49,643 nucleotides of DNA from JBAXEO01 sp964541375 (GTDB lineage: Bacteria; Actinomycetota; Coriobacteriia; Anaerosomatales; JAAXUF01), in contig CAZIPT010000007.1 of assembly GCA_964541375.1 (NCBI GenBank), positions 1 through 49,643 on the forward strand, written 5' to 3'. Shown here piece after piece: positions 26,001-33,238 of this stretch (positions within the stretch are counted from its first letter, which is position 1; each line of letters starts with the position of its first letter). The position numbers were made by a program, and so were the translations under genes. The notes below the pieces were generated by a model. The model searched no databases. It was given only the letters and a program-made list of their open reading frames with translations, and was not told the origin of the DNA.

Positions 26001-26286
26001 ACACGGGCGCTATGCGTGAATCCAGTTCTGGGTGACCGGGGGACACGGCGACGATAGCGGAAACCCGCGAAGCAATCGTCTCAGCAGTGGACAGCCTCTC
26101 AACGATCTGATCCTCCACGTGCTGGAGCGTGGTCTGATCTTGGGCGGCCATCTCGCTCGCTGCCATGCGGGATGCCCCAATGAGTGCGACGGTCCCGGCT
26201 ACGACCGCGGTGACAAGTCCGATGACCAGAGTCACGCGGACGATCCTCGATGCCAGTCCGCCGGTCTTACGGCCGCCTGCCGTCAT
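23047..26286 (-). CDS. Membrane sensor PP2C/SpoIIE phosphatase with HAMP and three GAF-like domains
   Basis: A 1079-aa protein. TM1 is at about 15-37, an extracellular sensing region (Cache-like) at about 40-275, TM2 at about 277-297 and HAMP at about 296-350. GAF-type domains follow at about 355-500, 520-655 and 670-820, and a SpoIIE/RsbU phosphatase at about 845-1065. The phosphatase carries metal and structural motifs EIGGDYYDLF, FAIADVCGKGVVAA, SGGHPPAAL, LYTDGVTEARNG and RDDVALLAI. By family it would dephosphorylate a STAS-domain protein in response to external and cytosolic signals. The next gene encodes exactly such a STAS domain, fused to its presumed kinase, and overlaps by one base. 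First gene of the unit that runs down to 18110. Confidence 0.92.
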   Translation of the reverse strand: MTAGGRKTGGLASRIVRVTLVIGLVTAVVAGTVALIGASRMAASEMAAQDQTTLQHVEDQIVERLSTAETIASRVSAIVAVSPGHPELDSRIAPVFDSGNGLVDEIIVATRTGSVVTAYPSAIETAAVASNVAFRRALSGNTGFYRDKNVGMASGFWLSRASASPSGTQLVILLRMDLGTMRTAIQQMRELGPRSLLIMDSSVPIVRAGGGGALDITAARWKPTGPSGGKVTLAGPEAGGLTGYYTDLQGIEGVSWRVAVLEPNSRSFAEAALAVTPSILVILIGGVVALFAALIMSRRLVEPLRALEVAAYRAATGSYVKQIDSPRDDEIGQVADAFNAVALRLNALHDLSHLLASASRLDEVLDGILSAMGHIVGPGVAAIYLLDDTGRWLVPAAARGADVTEARSIDALGESWLAKSLRDSDSVAHSGDARRLADELPGLADSNSVALVAPLVSGHEPLGVVVVLKDKAEPITEAEREMVRTFSAQAAIAVHNSRLFAVETESRRISDGLRSVAEQLVRPDGLEPALRRVEDVVTELFGAKEARFVVMDRQSLGLRPVSDASDEGALASFTTRILLRQDAQAPFAIESGEDVGGDAIMERVDAHRLLVIPIAVESLHGAVLLVLLPENTTGKRELEIAEAVANQMALALENAYLYERALARAANLETIFRISQAVGSSLQVNVVLNRVLDVVQKILSADAVALMIYEPRKREITTSMARGAVSSDIVGLRLAPGEDVPGYVFSTGEPAAFRDLQESMGGIAGSAAANGLRSMLAVPMLARGRSIGVLIVFSAEAGAFSDEDVNVLQTFASQAALAADTARMYSREHDVASILQASILPGELPEFAEIESASAYEPAGADVEIGGDYYDLFRGQDRCIWFAIADVCGKGVVAATKTSMIKYSVRSLVAAGLRPCRVLSEVNRMIVGAGDTSDIVTLWVGRYDPAAQELVWASGGHPPAALVMRDPARVEWLAPTGPLLGAIADAVFDERTVRVTAGDRVVLYTDGVTEARNGNVFFGEDRVRDAVVASGTPREIVRRLLTAVRRFGRGDLRDDVALLAIAIREIPDESETTAEGSSD

Positions 26287-26386
26287 TCAGGAGCCCCTCA
26301 TCAGGAAGCGTGCTGCGTCAGTGCAGCTCAGCAGTTGAATGGTACTGCATCCGACACCGAGCACGCACTGCCGCGCTACACCCGCG

Positions 26387-27112
26387 CTACACCCCGAAGG
26401 ACGGAAGAACCTGCGTGAGCCATGACGCGATGACCGTCAGCCGGCCGGTGAAGATGAGCACCCCGATGACCACGAGCGTCGCTCCCGCGACCTTGTTGAT
26501 GATCTCCGAGTGCCGATTCAGCCAACCAAGAAGGGGTCTGACGCTCCCGAACAGAAGCGCGACGAGCAGGAAGGGCACACCCAGCCCAAGCGAATAGGCA
26601 AACAGAAGGAGCGCCCCGTGAGCGACACTCCCCGTCGAAGCCGCAAGCGTGAGAATGGCGCCCAGGATCGGCCCCACGCATGGAGTCCAGCCCGCCGCAA
26701 ATGCCATCCCCATGACCAGTGCCGCCCCACGACCGAATCGGCGCGACCGGGCCAGGTTCATCCGCGCCTCACCGTAGAGTCCCGGAATCCTGATCACCCC
26801 CAGCATGAACACGCCGAAGACGATCACGGCCAGACCGGCCACCTTCTCGATTAGATCGCGGTACTGCGTGAGGAACTGCCCCAGGACAGACGCCGAGGCG
26901 CCCAATACGACGAACACCGCCGAGAAGCCCAGCACAAACAGAAACGCCGTCCCCATGATCTGACCAAGCGGCCTCGAGTCGTCCGAGAGTTCCGCCGCGG
27001 TCAACCCCGTCATGAAGGACAGGTAGCCAGGAATGAGCGGCAACACGCACGGAGACAGGAACGACAGCACGCCTGCGAGAAACGCCCCGATGAAGCCGAC
27101 CGAACCTGACAT
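26387..27112 (-). CDS. ccdA: CcdA-type thiol-disulfide transporter
   Basis: A 241-aa protein with six predicted membrane helices and the two redox cysteines of the family: C22 in SFLSPCVLPLIPGY and C145 in GWTPCVGPILG. CcdA/DsbD-beta proteins carry reducing equivalents from cytosolic thioredoxin across the membrane, for cytochrome c haem-site reduction or for extracytoplasmic thioredoxin-like proteins. The gene has its own promoter with a palindromic operator (27172-27200). The same palindrome controls a thioredoxin gene at 34652, linking both ends of a thiol relay. A monohaem cytochrome at 8828 is a possible beneficiary. Confidence 0.93.
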   Translation of the reverse strand: MSGSVGFIGAFLAGVLSFLSPCVLPLIPGYLSFMTGLTAAELSDDSRPLGQIMGTAFLFVLGFSAVFVVLGASASVLGQFLTQYRDLIEKVAGLAVIVFGVFMLGVIRIPGLYGEARMNLARSRRFGRGAALVMGMAFAAGWTPCVGPILGAILTLAASTGSVAHGALLLFAYSLGLGVPFLLVALLFGSVRPLLGWLNRHSEIINKVAGATLVVIGVLIFTGRLTVIASWLTQVLPSFGV

Positions 27113-27171
27113 GCCGCCGATCCTCTCGACCCATACGCTTCCGCTATCCGAGCGGCCTCTTCCGCACGCTA

Positions 27172-27200
27172 GATATACCCCATTGGGTATTAATGCGCAA
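27172..27200 (-). promoter_or_regulatory. ccdA promoter with CsoR-type palindrome in its spacer
   Basis: On the minus strand -35 TTGCGC (27195-27200) and -10 TATATC (27172-27177) are 17 bases apart. The palindrome ATACCCCATTGGGTAT (27175-27190) fills most of the spacer and overlaps the -10. The same arrangement recurs at 34187-34215 and 35014-35042. A repressor bound here would block RNA polymerase. Confidence 0.7.
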
Positions 27201-27211
27201 GCGCCGCCGGA

Positions 27212-27433
27212 TCAGGTAGAGACTTCGGCATCGTAGCCGACGGAACGAATTGCCCCGATGATCGACTCCACCGTCACTTGATCGGAGTCGAAGTTGACGA
27301 CCGTCTCTCCCGTCGCATGATCGGTGGTCACGTCGGCGACGCCCTCAAGCTCGCCGACGGTCATGTCTACAAGCATCGAACACGAACGACAGTGCATCCC
27401 GGATGTGTTCAGCCGCGCGGTGGTTACGCTCAT
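27212..27433 (-). CDS. Heavy-metal-associated (HMA) domain protein, CopZ-like
   Basis: A 73-aa single HMA domain. The metal-binding loop is SGMHCRSCS (CxxC, C15 and C18), followed by the beta-alpha-beta pattern VGELEGVADVTTDHATGETV and SIIGAIRSVGYDAEV. Such chaperones carry Cu(I) or another soft metal to P-type ATPases, yet no ATPase gene is present here. The ATG has GGAGG six bases upstream. It lies 76 bases after the zinc-ribbon gene and before ccdA on the same strand, so it is probably in the sigma-54-driven transcript. Confidence 0.92.
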   Translation of the reverse strand: MSVTTARLNTSGMHCRSCSMLVDMTVGELEGVADVTTDHATGETVVNFDSDQVTVESIIGAIRSVGYDAEVST

Positions 27434-27509
27434 TGGTCGCCTCCAAGCATGTCAACGGAGATTGGGCGCCGAGCAGCGATGCGCTCGAGCCTGTTGATAG
27501 CCTACCCTA

Positions 27510-27767
27510 CTAGGCCGGTTTGGAGTCCGAGGCTCCGCCGCGTGAGCCAGCCGGCGTCGCGGTATCGAGGCTGTCGCAGGCCGCTATCAATCTGCCGCAC
27601 TCAGGGCAAAGCCGCCAATCGTTGAACACCGCTGATCCGCAGTGTATGCAGGACTTCTCGACTCCCAGCGGATCGCCCATGGACTTCGAGGCGAAGAGAA
27701 GCCAAGCGAGGACGGCTACGATGCCTCCGACCGCGAGCGCCGCTAGTAGGGTGAGATAAGCAGGCAA
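27510..27767 (-). CDS. Small zinc-ribbon membrane protein behind a sigma-54 promoter
   Basis: I do not recognise this protein beyond its parts. From a TTG start at 27767 it is 85 aa: one N-terminal membrane helix (about 4-25), a short linker, a zinc ribbon with C40-x2-C43 and C54-x2-C57, an extra C64, and a disordered, Ser/Gly-rich tail. The TTG is chosen because AGGAG lies five bases upstream, while an earlier TTG at 27803 falls ahead of the predicted transcription start (about 27795). The gene directly follows the sigma-54 activator gene and has a near-consensus sigma-54 promoter. HMA and ccdA genes follow. A membrane-tethered metal or redox sensor is possible but unproven. Confidence 0.7.
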   Translation of the reverse strand: MPAYLTLLAALAVGGIVAVLAWLLFASKSMGDPLGVEKSCIHCGSAVFNDWRLCPECGRLIAACDSLDTATPAGSRGGASDSKPA

Positions 27768-27804
27768 GACCACTCCTGGGTCACATTTGGCAGACAACGC
27801 CAAA

Positions 27805-27822
27805 ATGCAAGGTACATGCCAA
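27805..27822 (-). promoter_or_regulatory. Sigma-54 promoter (-24/-12)
   Basis: The minus strand reads TTGGCATGTACCTTGCAT. The GG and GC dinucleotides are exactly 10 bases apart, and the site matches YTGGCAnnnnnnTTGCW except at the C after TGGCA. It points at the zinc-ribbon gene with a predicted start near 27795. A TTTGGC/GCCAAA inverted repeat (27786-27804) overlaps the start point. Enhancer sites for the activator would fall in the end of the preceding response-regulator gene. Confidence 0.8.
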
Positions 27823-27850
27823 AAACGACAGCATCTTGCATATGTCCGAC

Positions 27851-29200
27851 CTAGAGACCGAAGCGCTGCATTCGGGCCTCGAGCGTCTTAGCTGTCAGGC
27901 CGAGCAGCTTCGCCGCCTTTGGCACGTTGGCGCCGGTCCGGTCGAGGGCCTGGCGCACCAGCTCAAGCTCCACTTCCTCAAGGTCGATTCCATCCTCGGG
28001 AAGCGTGAAGTTGCTTGCCACGCGATCGCGCGAATTCAAGCCGGCGCGAACCTCGGCGGGTAAGTCACTCACCCCGATCTCATCGCCATGAGACAGGATG
28101 ATGATTCGCTCGATAGTGTTCTCAAGCTCACGGATGTTCCCAGGCCAGCTGTAGCGCGCGAGTGCCTCCATCGCCTCGGGGCTGATCCGTTTTGAGCCGG
28201 CGTTCAGCTTCTCCAGGAAGTGCGCGACAAGCAAAGGGATGTCGCCAGGCCGCTGGCGGAGCGTGGGGATGGTCACGGGCACCACGTTAAGCCGGTAGAA
28301 AAGGTCTTCTCGGAACTCACCGTCGGCGATCAGCTGCTGAAGATCCTGGTTCGTCGCGGCGACCACTCGCACGTCCACCTCGATCGTGCGTGTCCCGCCC
28401 AGACGTTCGAACTTACGCTCCTGCAGAACTCTCAGAAGCTTGACCTGGGTGACCGGCGAGATGTCGCCGATCTCGTCAAGGAACATCGTCCCGCCATTGG
28501 CAAGCTCGAAACGGCCGGGCTTGGGCGTCACAGCGCCGGTGAAGGCGCCCTTCTCGTAGCCGAACAGCTCGCTCTCGAGCAACGTCTCCGGAAGTGCGCC
28601 GGCGCTGACCGATATGAACGGCTTGTCGACGCGATCGGACAGATTGTGGACCGCGCGGGCGACGAGCTCCTTACCGGTTCCGGATTCGCCGTAAATCATC
28701 ACCGTGGCCATCGTCGGCGCGACCTTCTGGATGGTGCTCAGAACGTCGAGCATCCCGGGATCCGACGCGACGATGCCGTCGATGTCGTATTCCTTGTCCA
28801 GCTCGCTGCGAAGGCGCTCGACCTCAGCGGCCAGTCCCGAGTACTTGAGCGCCTTATCGATCGCGAGTTTGAGCTCCTCCAGATCGAACGGCTTGGTGAG
28901 GTACTCGTTGGCGCCGGCTTTCATCGCCTCGACAGCCAACGCCACGTTGCCGTGAGCCGTGAGCATGATGATGGGGAACGTCGAGCCCTTGCTCCTGAGC
29001 GTCCGGAGGACCTCCATGCCGTCCTTGTCGGGCATGCGGTGATCGAGAACCATGACATCGGGCTCCTGGGCGGCGACTGCCGCCAGCGCCTCGTTGCCGT
29101 CGGCGGCCTCGGCGACCTCGAACCCGTCCCCCGACAGCGATTGCCCCAGGACCCATCGCATGTTCTTCTCGTCATCGACTATGAGCACGCGCTTGCTCAT
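27851..29200 (-). CDS. NtrC-family sigma-54-dependent response regulator
   Basis: A 449-aa activator. The receiver domain is 1-120 with acidic pocket DDE (9-11), phosphoacceptor D53 in VLDHRMPD, and Lys in YLTKPF. The AAA+ domain is about 140-370, with Walker A GESGTGKE, the sigma-54 contact loop GAFTGA (in YEKGAFTGAVTP), and Walker B GGTMFLDEIGD. The Fis-type helix-turn-helix is about 410-449 (TGANVPKAAKLLGLTAKTLE). It would hydrolyse ATP to open sigma-54 promoters once phosphorylated by the adjacent kinase. ATG 29200 is preferred, with AAGGGGA upstream; a GTG at 29215 overlapping the kinase stop is in frame. Last gene of rpoN-kinase-regulator. Confidence 0.95.
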   Translation of the reverse strand: MSKRVLIVDDEKNMRWVLGQSLSGDGFEVAEAADGNEALAAVAAQEPDVMVLDHRMPDKDGMEVLRTLRSKGSTFPIIMLTAHGNVALAVEAMKAGANEYLTKPFDLEELKLAIDKALKYSGLAAEVERLRSELDKEYDIDGIVASDPGMLDVLSTIQKVAPTMATVMIYGESGTGKELVARAVHNLSDRVDKPFISVSAGALPETLLESELFGYEKGAFTGAVTPKPGRFELANGGTMFLDEIGDISPVTQVKLLRVLQERKFERLGGTRTIEVDVRVVAATNQDLQQLIADGEFREDLFYRLNVVPVTIPTLRQRPGDIPLLVAHFLEKLNAGSKRISPEAMEALARYSWPGNIRELENTIERIIILSHGDEIGVSDLPAEVRAGLNSRDRVASNFTLPEDGIDLEEVELELVRQALDRTGANVPKAAKLLGLTAKTLEARMQRFGL

Positions 29201-29211
29201 GCGGTTCCCCT

Positions 29212-30750
29212 TCACTCGTCCATTACCGCGGGAAGTGTGACCTTGAAGCTGGTGCCCGCCGGACTGCTCTCTACTTCGATATGCCCCTCATGCTCATCGA
29301 TGATGCGATGAACGATCGTCAGCCCGAGTCCCGTGCCCTCGGCGCGCTTGGTGAAGAACGGGTCAAAGACCTTCGGCAGGTCGTGAGCCGAGATCCCCGG
29401 GCCATCATCGACGACGCTTGTCTCGACATAGTCTCCCTCGGAGCGCGTCTCGATCACGATCCGCCCCTCAGAGTCACCGATTGCCTGCACCGCGTTGGTG
29501 ACCAGATTCAAGAATACCTGTTTGAGCTGGTCAGGGTCGACGAAGACCGCTGGCAGTTCCCTCTCGAAGCGCTCCTCGATTTGCACACCATGCTGCTTTG
29601 CGAAGCGGTTCGTGAACAGCACGACATCCTCGAGCACGCTGTTTATGTCCGTCTTCACCAGCGTGGGCTTGCTTGGACGGCCAAAATCGAGCAGCGCCTT
29701 GATGACGCGGTCCAGTCGATCGATCTCCTGCTTGATGACCTCAGCTGCCTCATGGATGCGCGCGTGGTCGACCTGCGCGTCGTCGAGCAACTGAACGCTG
29801 GCCCGAATGACCCCGAGTGGGTTGCGCACTTCGTGGGCAACGCCAGCGGTGAGCTCCCCCATCGCCGCAAGTCGATCGGCGCGGATGAGCTGCGCGGTCA
29901 GAGCCTTGATGTCAGACACGTCCTCCAGAGTGACCACCGCCCCCAGCACCGTTCCCCCGACCGCGCGCATACGGGACGTCGATGCCTGGACGTGAACCTC
30001 TCGCCCGTGCGCCATCTGCAGCGTCGCCTCGCGCATCGCAAGCGGAAGCCGACCGGCGAGGACCTTCGCAACGTCGAGCGATATGCCTCCGTCGGACTGA
30101 AAGAGCAACCCGATCGGCCGAGGAACCATCTCGAACTCCGACATTCCGAGCATCCGCTCGGCGGCCGGATTCGCGGTGGCGACCGATCCATCAGGGCCTA
30201 CCGTCAGCACTCCGGACGTGATCGAGCGCAGAATAGACTGCGTGTAGTCCTGAATGTTGATCAGCTGGATCGCGCGCTCTTCGAGCTTCTTGTACGCGGC
30301 CTCCAGCTGCTGAGACACCTGCTGGAGATCGGCGGCCCGGTGCTCCTCGGTATCGTGAATGGCACCGAAGAGCAGCCCTACGACAAAGAACGAAATGATT
30401 TCGATCAGGTTGTCAAAGCCCAGGCCGAGCGGGAACCGCAGCGAGGGCTGGGCATGGATCGCGAACGGAATCGTGGCCGCGAGCGCCGTGAGCGCCCCTC
30501 CCCGTTTCCCGAACACGAACGCGCCGTAGATGATCGGGATGTAGTAGAGCCGACGATACAGGACATGTAGCGGGATGCCTGCCGCGGTCGCGCTCGTGAA
30601 CACGTGCAAGACCGTAACCAACAGCAACATGAGCGCGATGATGATGATCGCCCGCGTCCGGTGCCCGCCTCGAGCTCCGGCGTCCGTATCGGCGTCAGCG
30701 GACACCGCGGAGGGAGGCCGCTGTGGTAGCTCGGCACGCTCCGGGCTCAT
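29212..30750 (-). CDS. Membrane-bound NtrB/PilS-like histidine kinase
   Basis: A 512-aa kinase. Four membrane helices are at about 33-53, 68-82, 86-100 and 113-130; a coiled coil (about 132-165), a PAS domain (about 172-285) and HisKA with His306 in AGVAHEVRNPLGVIRAS follow. The C-terminal HATPase (about 405-512) has DDGPGIS and TGLGLTIVHRI. The membrane part has little outside the bilayer, suggesting it senses an intramembrane or membrane-proximal signal. Its ATG overlaps the rpoN stop (ATGA), and the cognate activator follows. The trigger cannot be read from sequence; nitrogen, pilus and metal-stress kinases all share this layout. Confidence 0.93.
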   Translation of the reverse strand: MSPERAELPQRPPSAVSADADTDAGARGGHRTRAIIIIALMLLLVTVLHVFTSATAAGIPLHVLYRRLYYIPIIYGAFVFGKRGGALTALAATIPFAIHAQPSLRFPLGLGFDNLIEIISFFVVGLLFGAIHDTEEHRAADLQQVSQQLEAAYKKLEERAIQLINIQDYTQSILRSITSGVLTVGPDGSVATANPAAERMLGMSEFEMVPRPIGLLFQSDGGISLDVAKVLAGRLPLAMREATLQMAHGREVHVQASTSRMRAVGGTVLGAVVTLEDVSDIKALTAQLIRADRLAAMGELTAGVAHEVRNPLGVIRASVQLLDDAQVDHARIHEAAEVIKQEIDRLDRVIKALLDFGRPSKPTLVKTDINSVLEDVVLFTNRFAKQHGVQIEERFERELPAVFVDPDQLKQVFLNLVTNAVQAIGDSEGRIVIETRSEGDYVETSVVDDGPGISAHDLPKVFDPFFTKRAEGTGLGLTIVHRIIDEHEGHIEVESSPAGTSFKVTLPAVMDE

Positions 30751-32141
30751 CGACGGCGCCTCGCCCAAGACGGTTCGATGTGCAGTTCCTCACGGTATTT
30801 CGCGACGGTGCGCCGGGCAACCGTGACGCCCTCAGCCGAGAGGAGCTCGGCGAGCCTCTGGTCCGACTCGGGCTTCGCGGGGTCCTCGGCCGCGACCATC
30901 TCACGCAGTCTCTGCTTGATGCTCGTCGCCGCGACGTCCATGCCCTGCGTAGTCCGATAACCGCCGCTGAAGAAGTGCTTCAGCTCGAAGAGGCCGTACG
31001 GCGTGGCCATGTACTTGCCGGTGACGCCGCGGGAAACAGTGGACAGGTGCACGCCGATCTCGACGGCGACGTCCTCCAGACGCAAGGGCCTCAAGAGACC
31101 CTTTCCATCTTCAAAGAACTCGCTCTGCACCTCGAGAATGATCTGCGTGATGCGCGTCACGGTGTCCTTGCGACGATCCACATTCTTGATGAAACTCTCG
31201 GCCGAGCGGATCTTGTCCTTGAGATACTTGCGCGTCTCGTCGTCGGCATTCGAACCGCTCTTGAGCATGGACCTGTAGCGCGGTGAAACGCGAAGCGAGG
31301 GCACGGCCTCGTTGTTCGACGTGATGACCCAGTCTTCATCGAACCGCCTCAGCGTCACGTCCGGGACGATGTAGCCCGGGGACGGCCCGGGAGAGAACGC
31401 GCCGGCCGGGCGCGGGTTGAGCGCCCTGAGTATGTCGACCAGTCGGCGCACCTCGGCCTCGTCGACCTTGAGCGCACGGGCGATCTTCCGATAGTGATTC
31501 GATGCGACATCGTCGAGGTGACCCTTGATGATCCGCGTGAGCAGCGGCTCATCGAGCCCCAGGAACTCCATCTGAAGGCAGAGCGCCTCGGTAAGGTCGC
31601 GTGCTCCCACCCCTGGAGGGTCAAGCTGTTGGACCGCACGCAGTCCCGCGTCGGCATCCTGACGCGAAACGCCTGAGAGCGCCGCAATCTCATCAAGTGA
31701 TCCCACGAAGAAGCCGTCGGTATCAAGCGACCCGATAACCGCTCTACCCGCTCGTGCGGCCTCATCCGGGATATCGAGCAACGCGAGCTGATTCAGGAGA
31801 TAGTCATCAAACGTCTGGACCCCGCCGACAAAGTCCTCGGTGTTCGCAGTCTCGGCATTTGGATCTCTGGGAGCTGTTGGCTCCATCGAATCGAGGTCTT
31901 CATACATCTCGAGCCACTCGTCCCAAGAACGCTCGTCATCTTCGCGCTCCTCGGGCGGATCCTCTCCCTCAACGGGCTCGGTATCCGATTCGTCCACCTC
32001 GAGAACTGGGTTCTCAAGCATCTCGACCTCGACCAGTTGCTGGAGCTCCACGATTGGCATCGCGAGGATTGCGAGTCCTTGGTAGACCTGCGGCGAGAGG
32101 GTGACTTTGTGTCGCAGCTCGGGGCGGTGTGAAAGCTCCAT
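30747..32141 (-). CDS. rpoN: RNA polymerase sigma-54 factor
   Basis: A 464-aa RpoN. Region I (about 1-50) is Leu/Gln-rich (RHKVTLSPQVYQGLAILAMP, then IVELQQLVEVEMLENPVLEV), and an acidic region II follows (about 51-100). The core-binding and DNA-binding regions contain LSTVSRGVTGKYMATPYGLF, and the C-terminal RpoN box is ARRTVAKYREEL. It directs polymerase to -24/-12 promoters and needs an AAA+ activator. I start at ATG 32141, with GAGGAGGG upstream. Rare in actinobacteria generally, so it helps place the organism. It heads the rpoN-kinase-regulator run, and a matching promoter lies right after that run. Confidence 0.97.
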   Translation of the reverse strand: MELSHRPELRHKVTLSPQVYQGLAILAMPIVELQQLVEVEMLENPVLEVDESDTEPVEGEDPPEEREDDERSWDEWLEMYEDLDSMEPTAPRDPNAETANTEDFVGGVQTFDDYLLNQLALLDIPDEAARAGRAVIGSLDTDGFFVGSLDEIAALSGVSRQDADAGLRAVQQLDPPGVGARDLTEALCLQMEFLGLDEPLLTRIIKGHLDDVASNHYRKIARALKVDEAEVRRLVDILRALNPRPAGAFSPGPSPGYIVPDVTLRRFDEDWVITSNNEAVPSLRVSPRYRSMLKSGSNADDETRKYLKDKIRSAESFIKNVDRRKDTVTRITQIILEVQSEFFEDGKGLLRPLRLEDVAVEIGVHLSTVSRGVTGKYMATPYGLFELKHFFSGGYRTTQGMDVAATSIKQRLREMVAAEDPAKPESDQRLAELLSAEGVTVARRTVAKYREELHIEPSWARRRR

Positions 32142-32194
32142 GGACCCTCCTCTCGGCCAATTCGGGGGGCTGAAGAGGCGCCCCCTATGCAAAA

Positions 32195-32203
32195 AGTATA
32201 CCA
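32195..32203 (-). promoter_or_regulatory. Extended -10 promoter for rpoN
   Basis: The minus strand carries TGGTATACT, a TGn-extended -10 box, about 55 bases before the rpoN ATG. No good -35 hexamer is seen, as is common with extended -10 promoters. Suggestive only. Confidence 0.4.
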
Positions 32204-32251
32204 CCGCAAGAGGGTGCTCTCACGGCGGCGACCTGCGGAGATTGTGAAAGC

Positions 32252-33238
32252 TCAGTCCTGAGGAGGAAGCGTTGGAACCGGCGCGCGCTCCGGCAGTTGA
32301 ACTACAGCGATCGCCGCGATGACAAGCAGCCCGCCAAGAATCTGAATCGCAGTGAGTGACTCACCGAACAGCAAGAACGCCCCTGCTCCGGCAATCGCAG
32401 GCTCGACGGTCGATGTCACGGTGGCGTTGGTCGGTGCGATGTAGCGCAGCGCTATCAGGAACGCCGAGAACGGGATAATGGTGCTCACCACGGCGATGAA
32501 CACGATCGCCGCCGCCGATTTCGGATCTGCGAACGCGCCGAGGACGACTCCGGGCTTGAGCACGACGAGCCAGAACGCCGATGCGAATCCCAGTCCCCAG
32601 ACCAGCGCCGTGTAGGGGCTGAAGCGAGCGATCGCGACGGCTCCCATCAGCGAGTACGCCGCAAAGAACGCGGCGGAGGCGAGTCCCCAGCCGATCCCCG
32701 CAGGCGATACGACCAGCCCTTCACCCCCTACCGCACCCACGACCAGCGCGCTACCCGCAACCGAAAGAGCCACACCGATCGGTAGCCACCATGTGAACTT
32801 GTGTTTCATGAAGACCACGCCAACAAGGAGCACGAGAACCGGCGCAAGGTACTCCAGCAGAATGGCGGTGGCCACGTTGGTCAACGAGATCGTCTTGAAG
32901 TAGGTGTAGTGGACCATCGCCAGTCCAAACACACCAAAAGCGGCGAGAAACGGCACATCACGGATTGCGATCTTGAGGTCCGCAGGCCTACCTACAGCTA
33001 CGACCAAGGCGAGGATGAGAAACGCTGAGAGAGCCCTGGCTCCGGAAAGCGTCGTCGGCTCGATAAGGATTCCGAGAGGCGCAAGGGGCCACGTCGCTGT
33101 GGACGCCGAAGGGGTCGTGAAGAGCCATTTCGCGGTCAGCCCACCTGTCGCCCAGCAAGCGGCGGCGAGCAGGGCAAGCGAGTACCCGAGAAGCTTCTCG
33201 GACTGCGGAGAGCGGCCGGCCCTAGAGGAGCCCGGCAC
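32252..33238 (-). CDS. EamA/DMT-superfamily transporter
   Basis: A 328-aa protein with ten predicted membrane helices arranged as two EamA repeats (about 18-160 and 175-310). The N-terminal repeat has LAAACWATGGLTAKWLF and the second ends PTNATVTSTVEPAIAGAGAF, typical of drug/metabolite transporters. Substrate unknown; relatives export amino acids or other metabolites. The GTG start overlaps the CDF gene stop by 17 bases and has GAGGAG five bases upstream, so it is cotranscribed with the CDF transporter. Confidence 0.9.
   Translation of the reverse strand: MPGSSRAGRSPQSEKLLGYSLALLAAACWATGGLTAKWLFTTPSASTATWPLAPLGILIEPTTLSGARALSAFLILALVVAVGRPADLKIAIRDVPFLAAFGVFGLAMVHYTYFKTISLTNVATAILLEYLAPVLVLLVGVVFMKHKFTWWLPIGVALSVAGSALVVGAVGGEGLVVSPAGIGWGLASAAFFAAYSLMGAVAIARFSPYTALVWGLGFASAFWLVVLKPGVVLGAFADPKSAAAIVFIAVVSTIIPFSAFLIALRYIAPTNATVTSTVEPAIAGAGAFLLFGESLTAIQILGGLLVIAAIAVVQLPERAPVPTLPPQD

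Noticed and set aside
27803..27803. TTG at 27803 as start of the zinc-ribbon protein
   Set aside because: It lies before the start point predicted from the sigma-54 promoter and lacks a ribosome-binding site; TTG 27767 has AGGAG at proper spacing.
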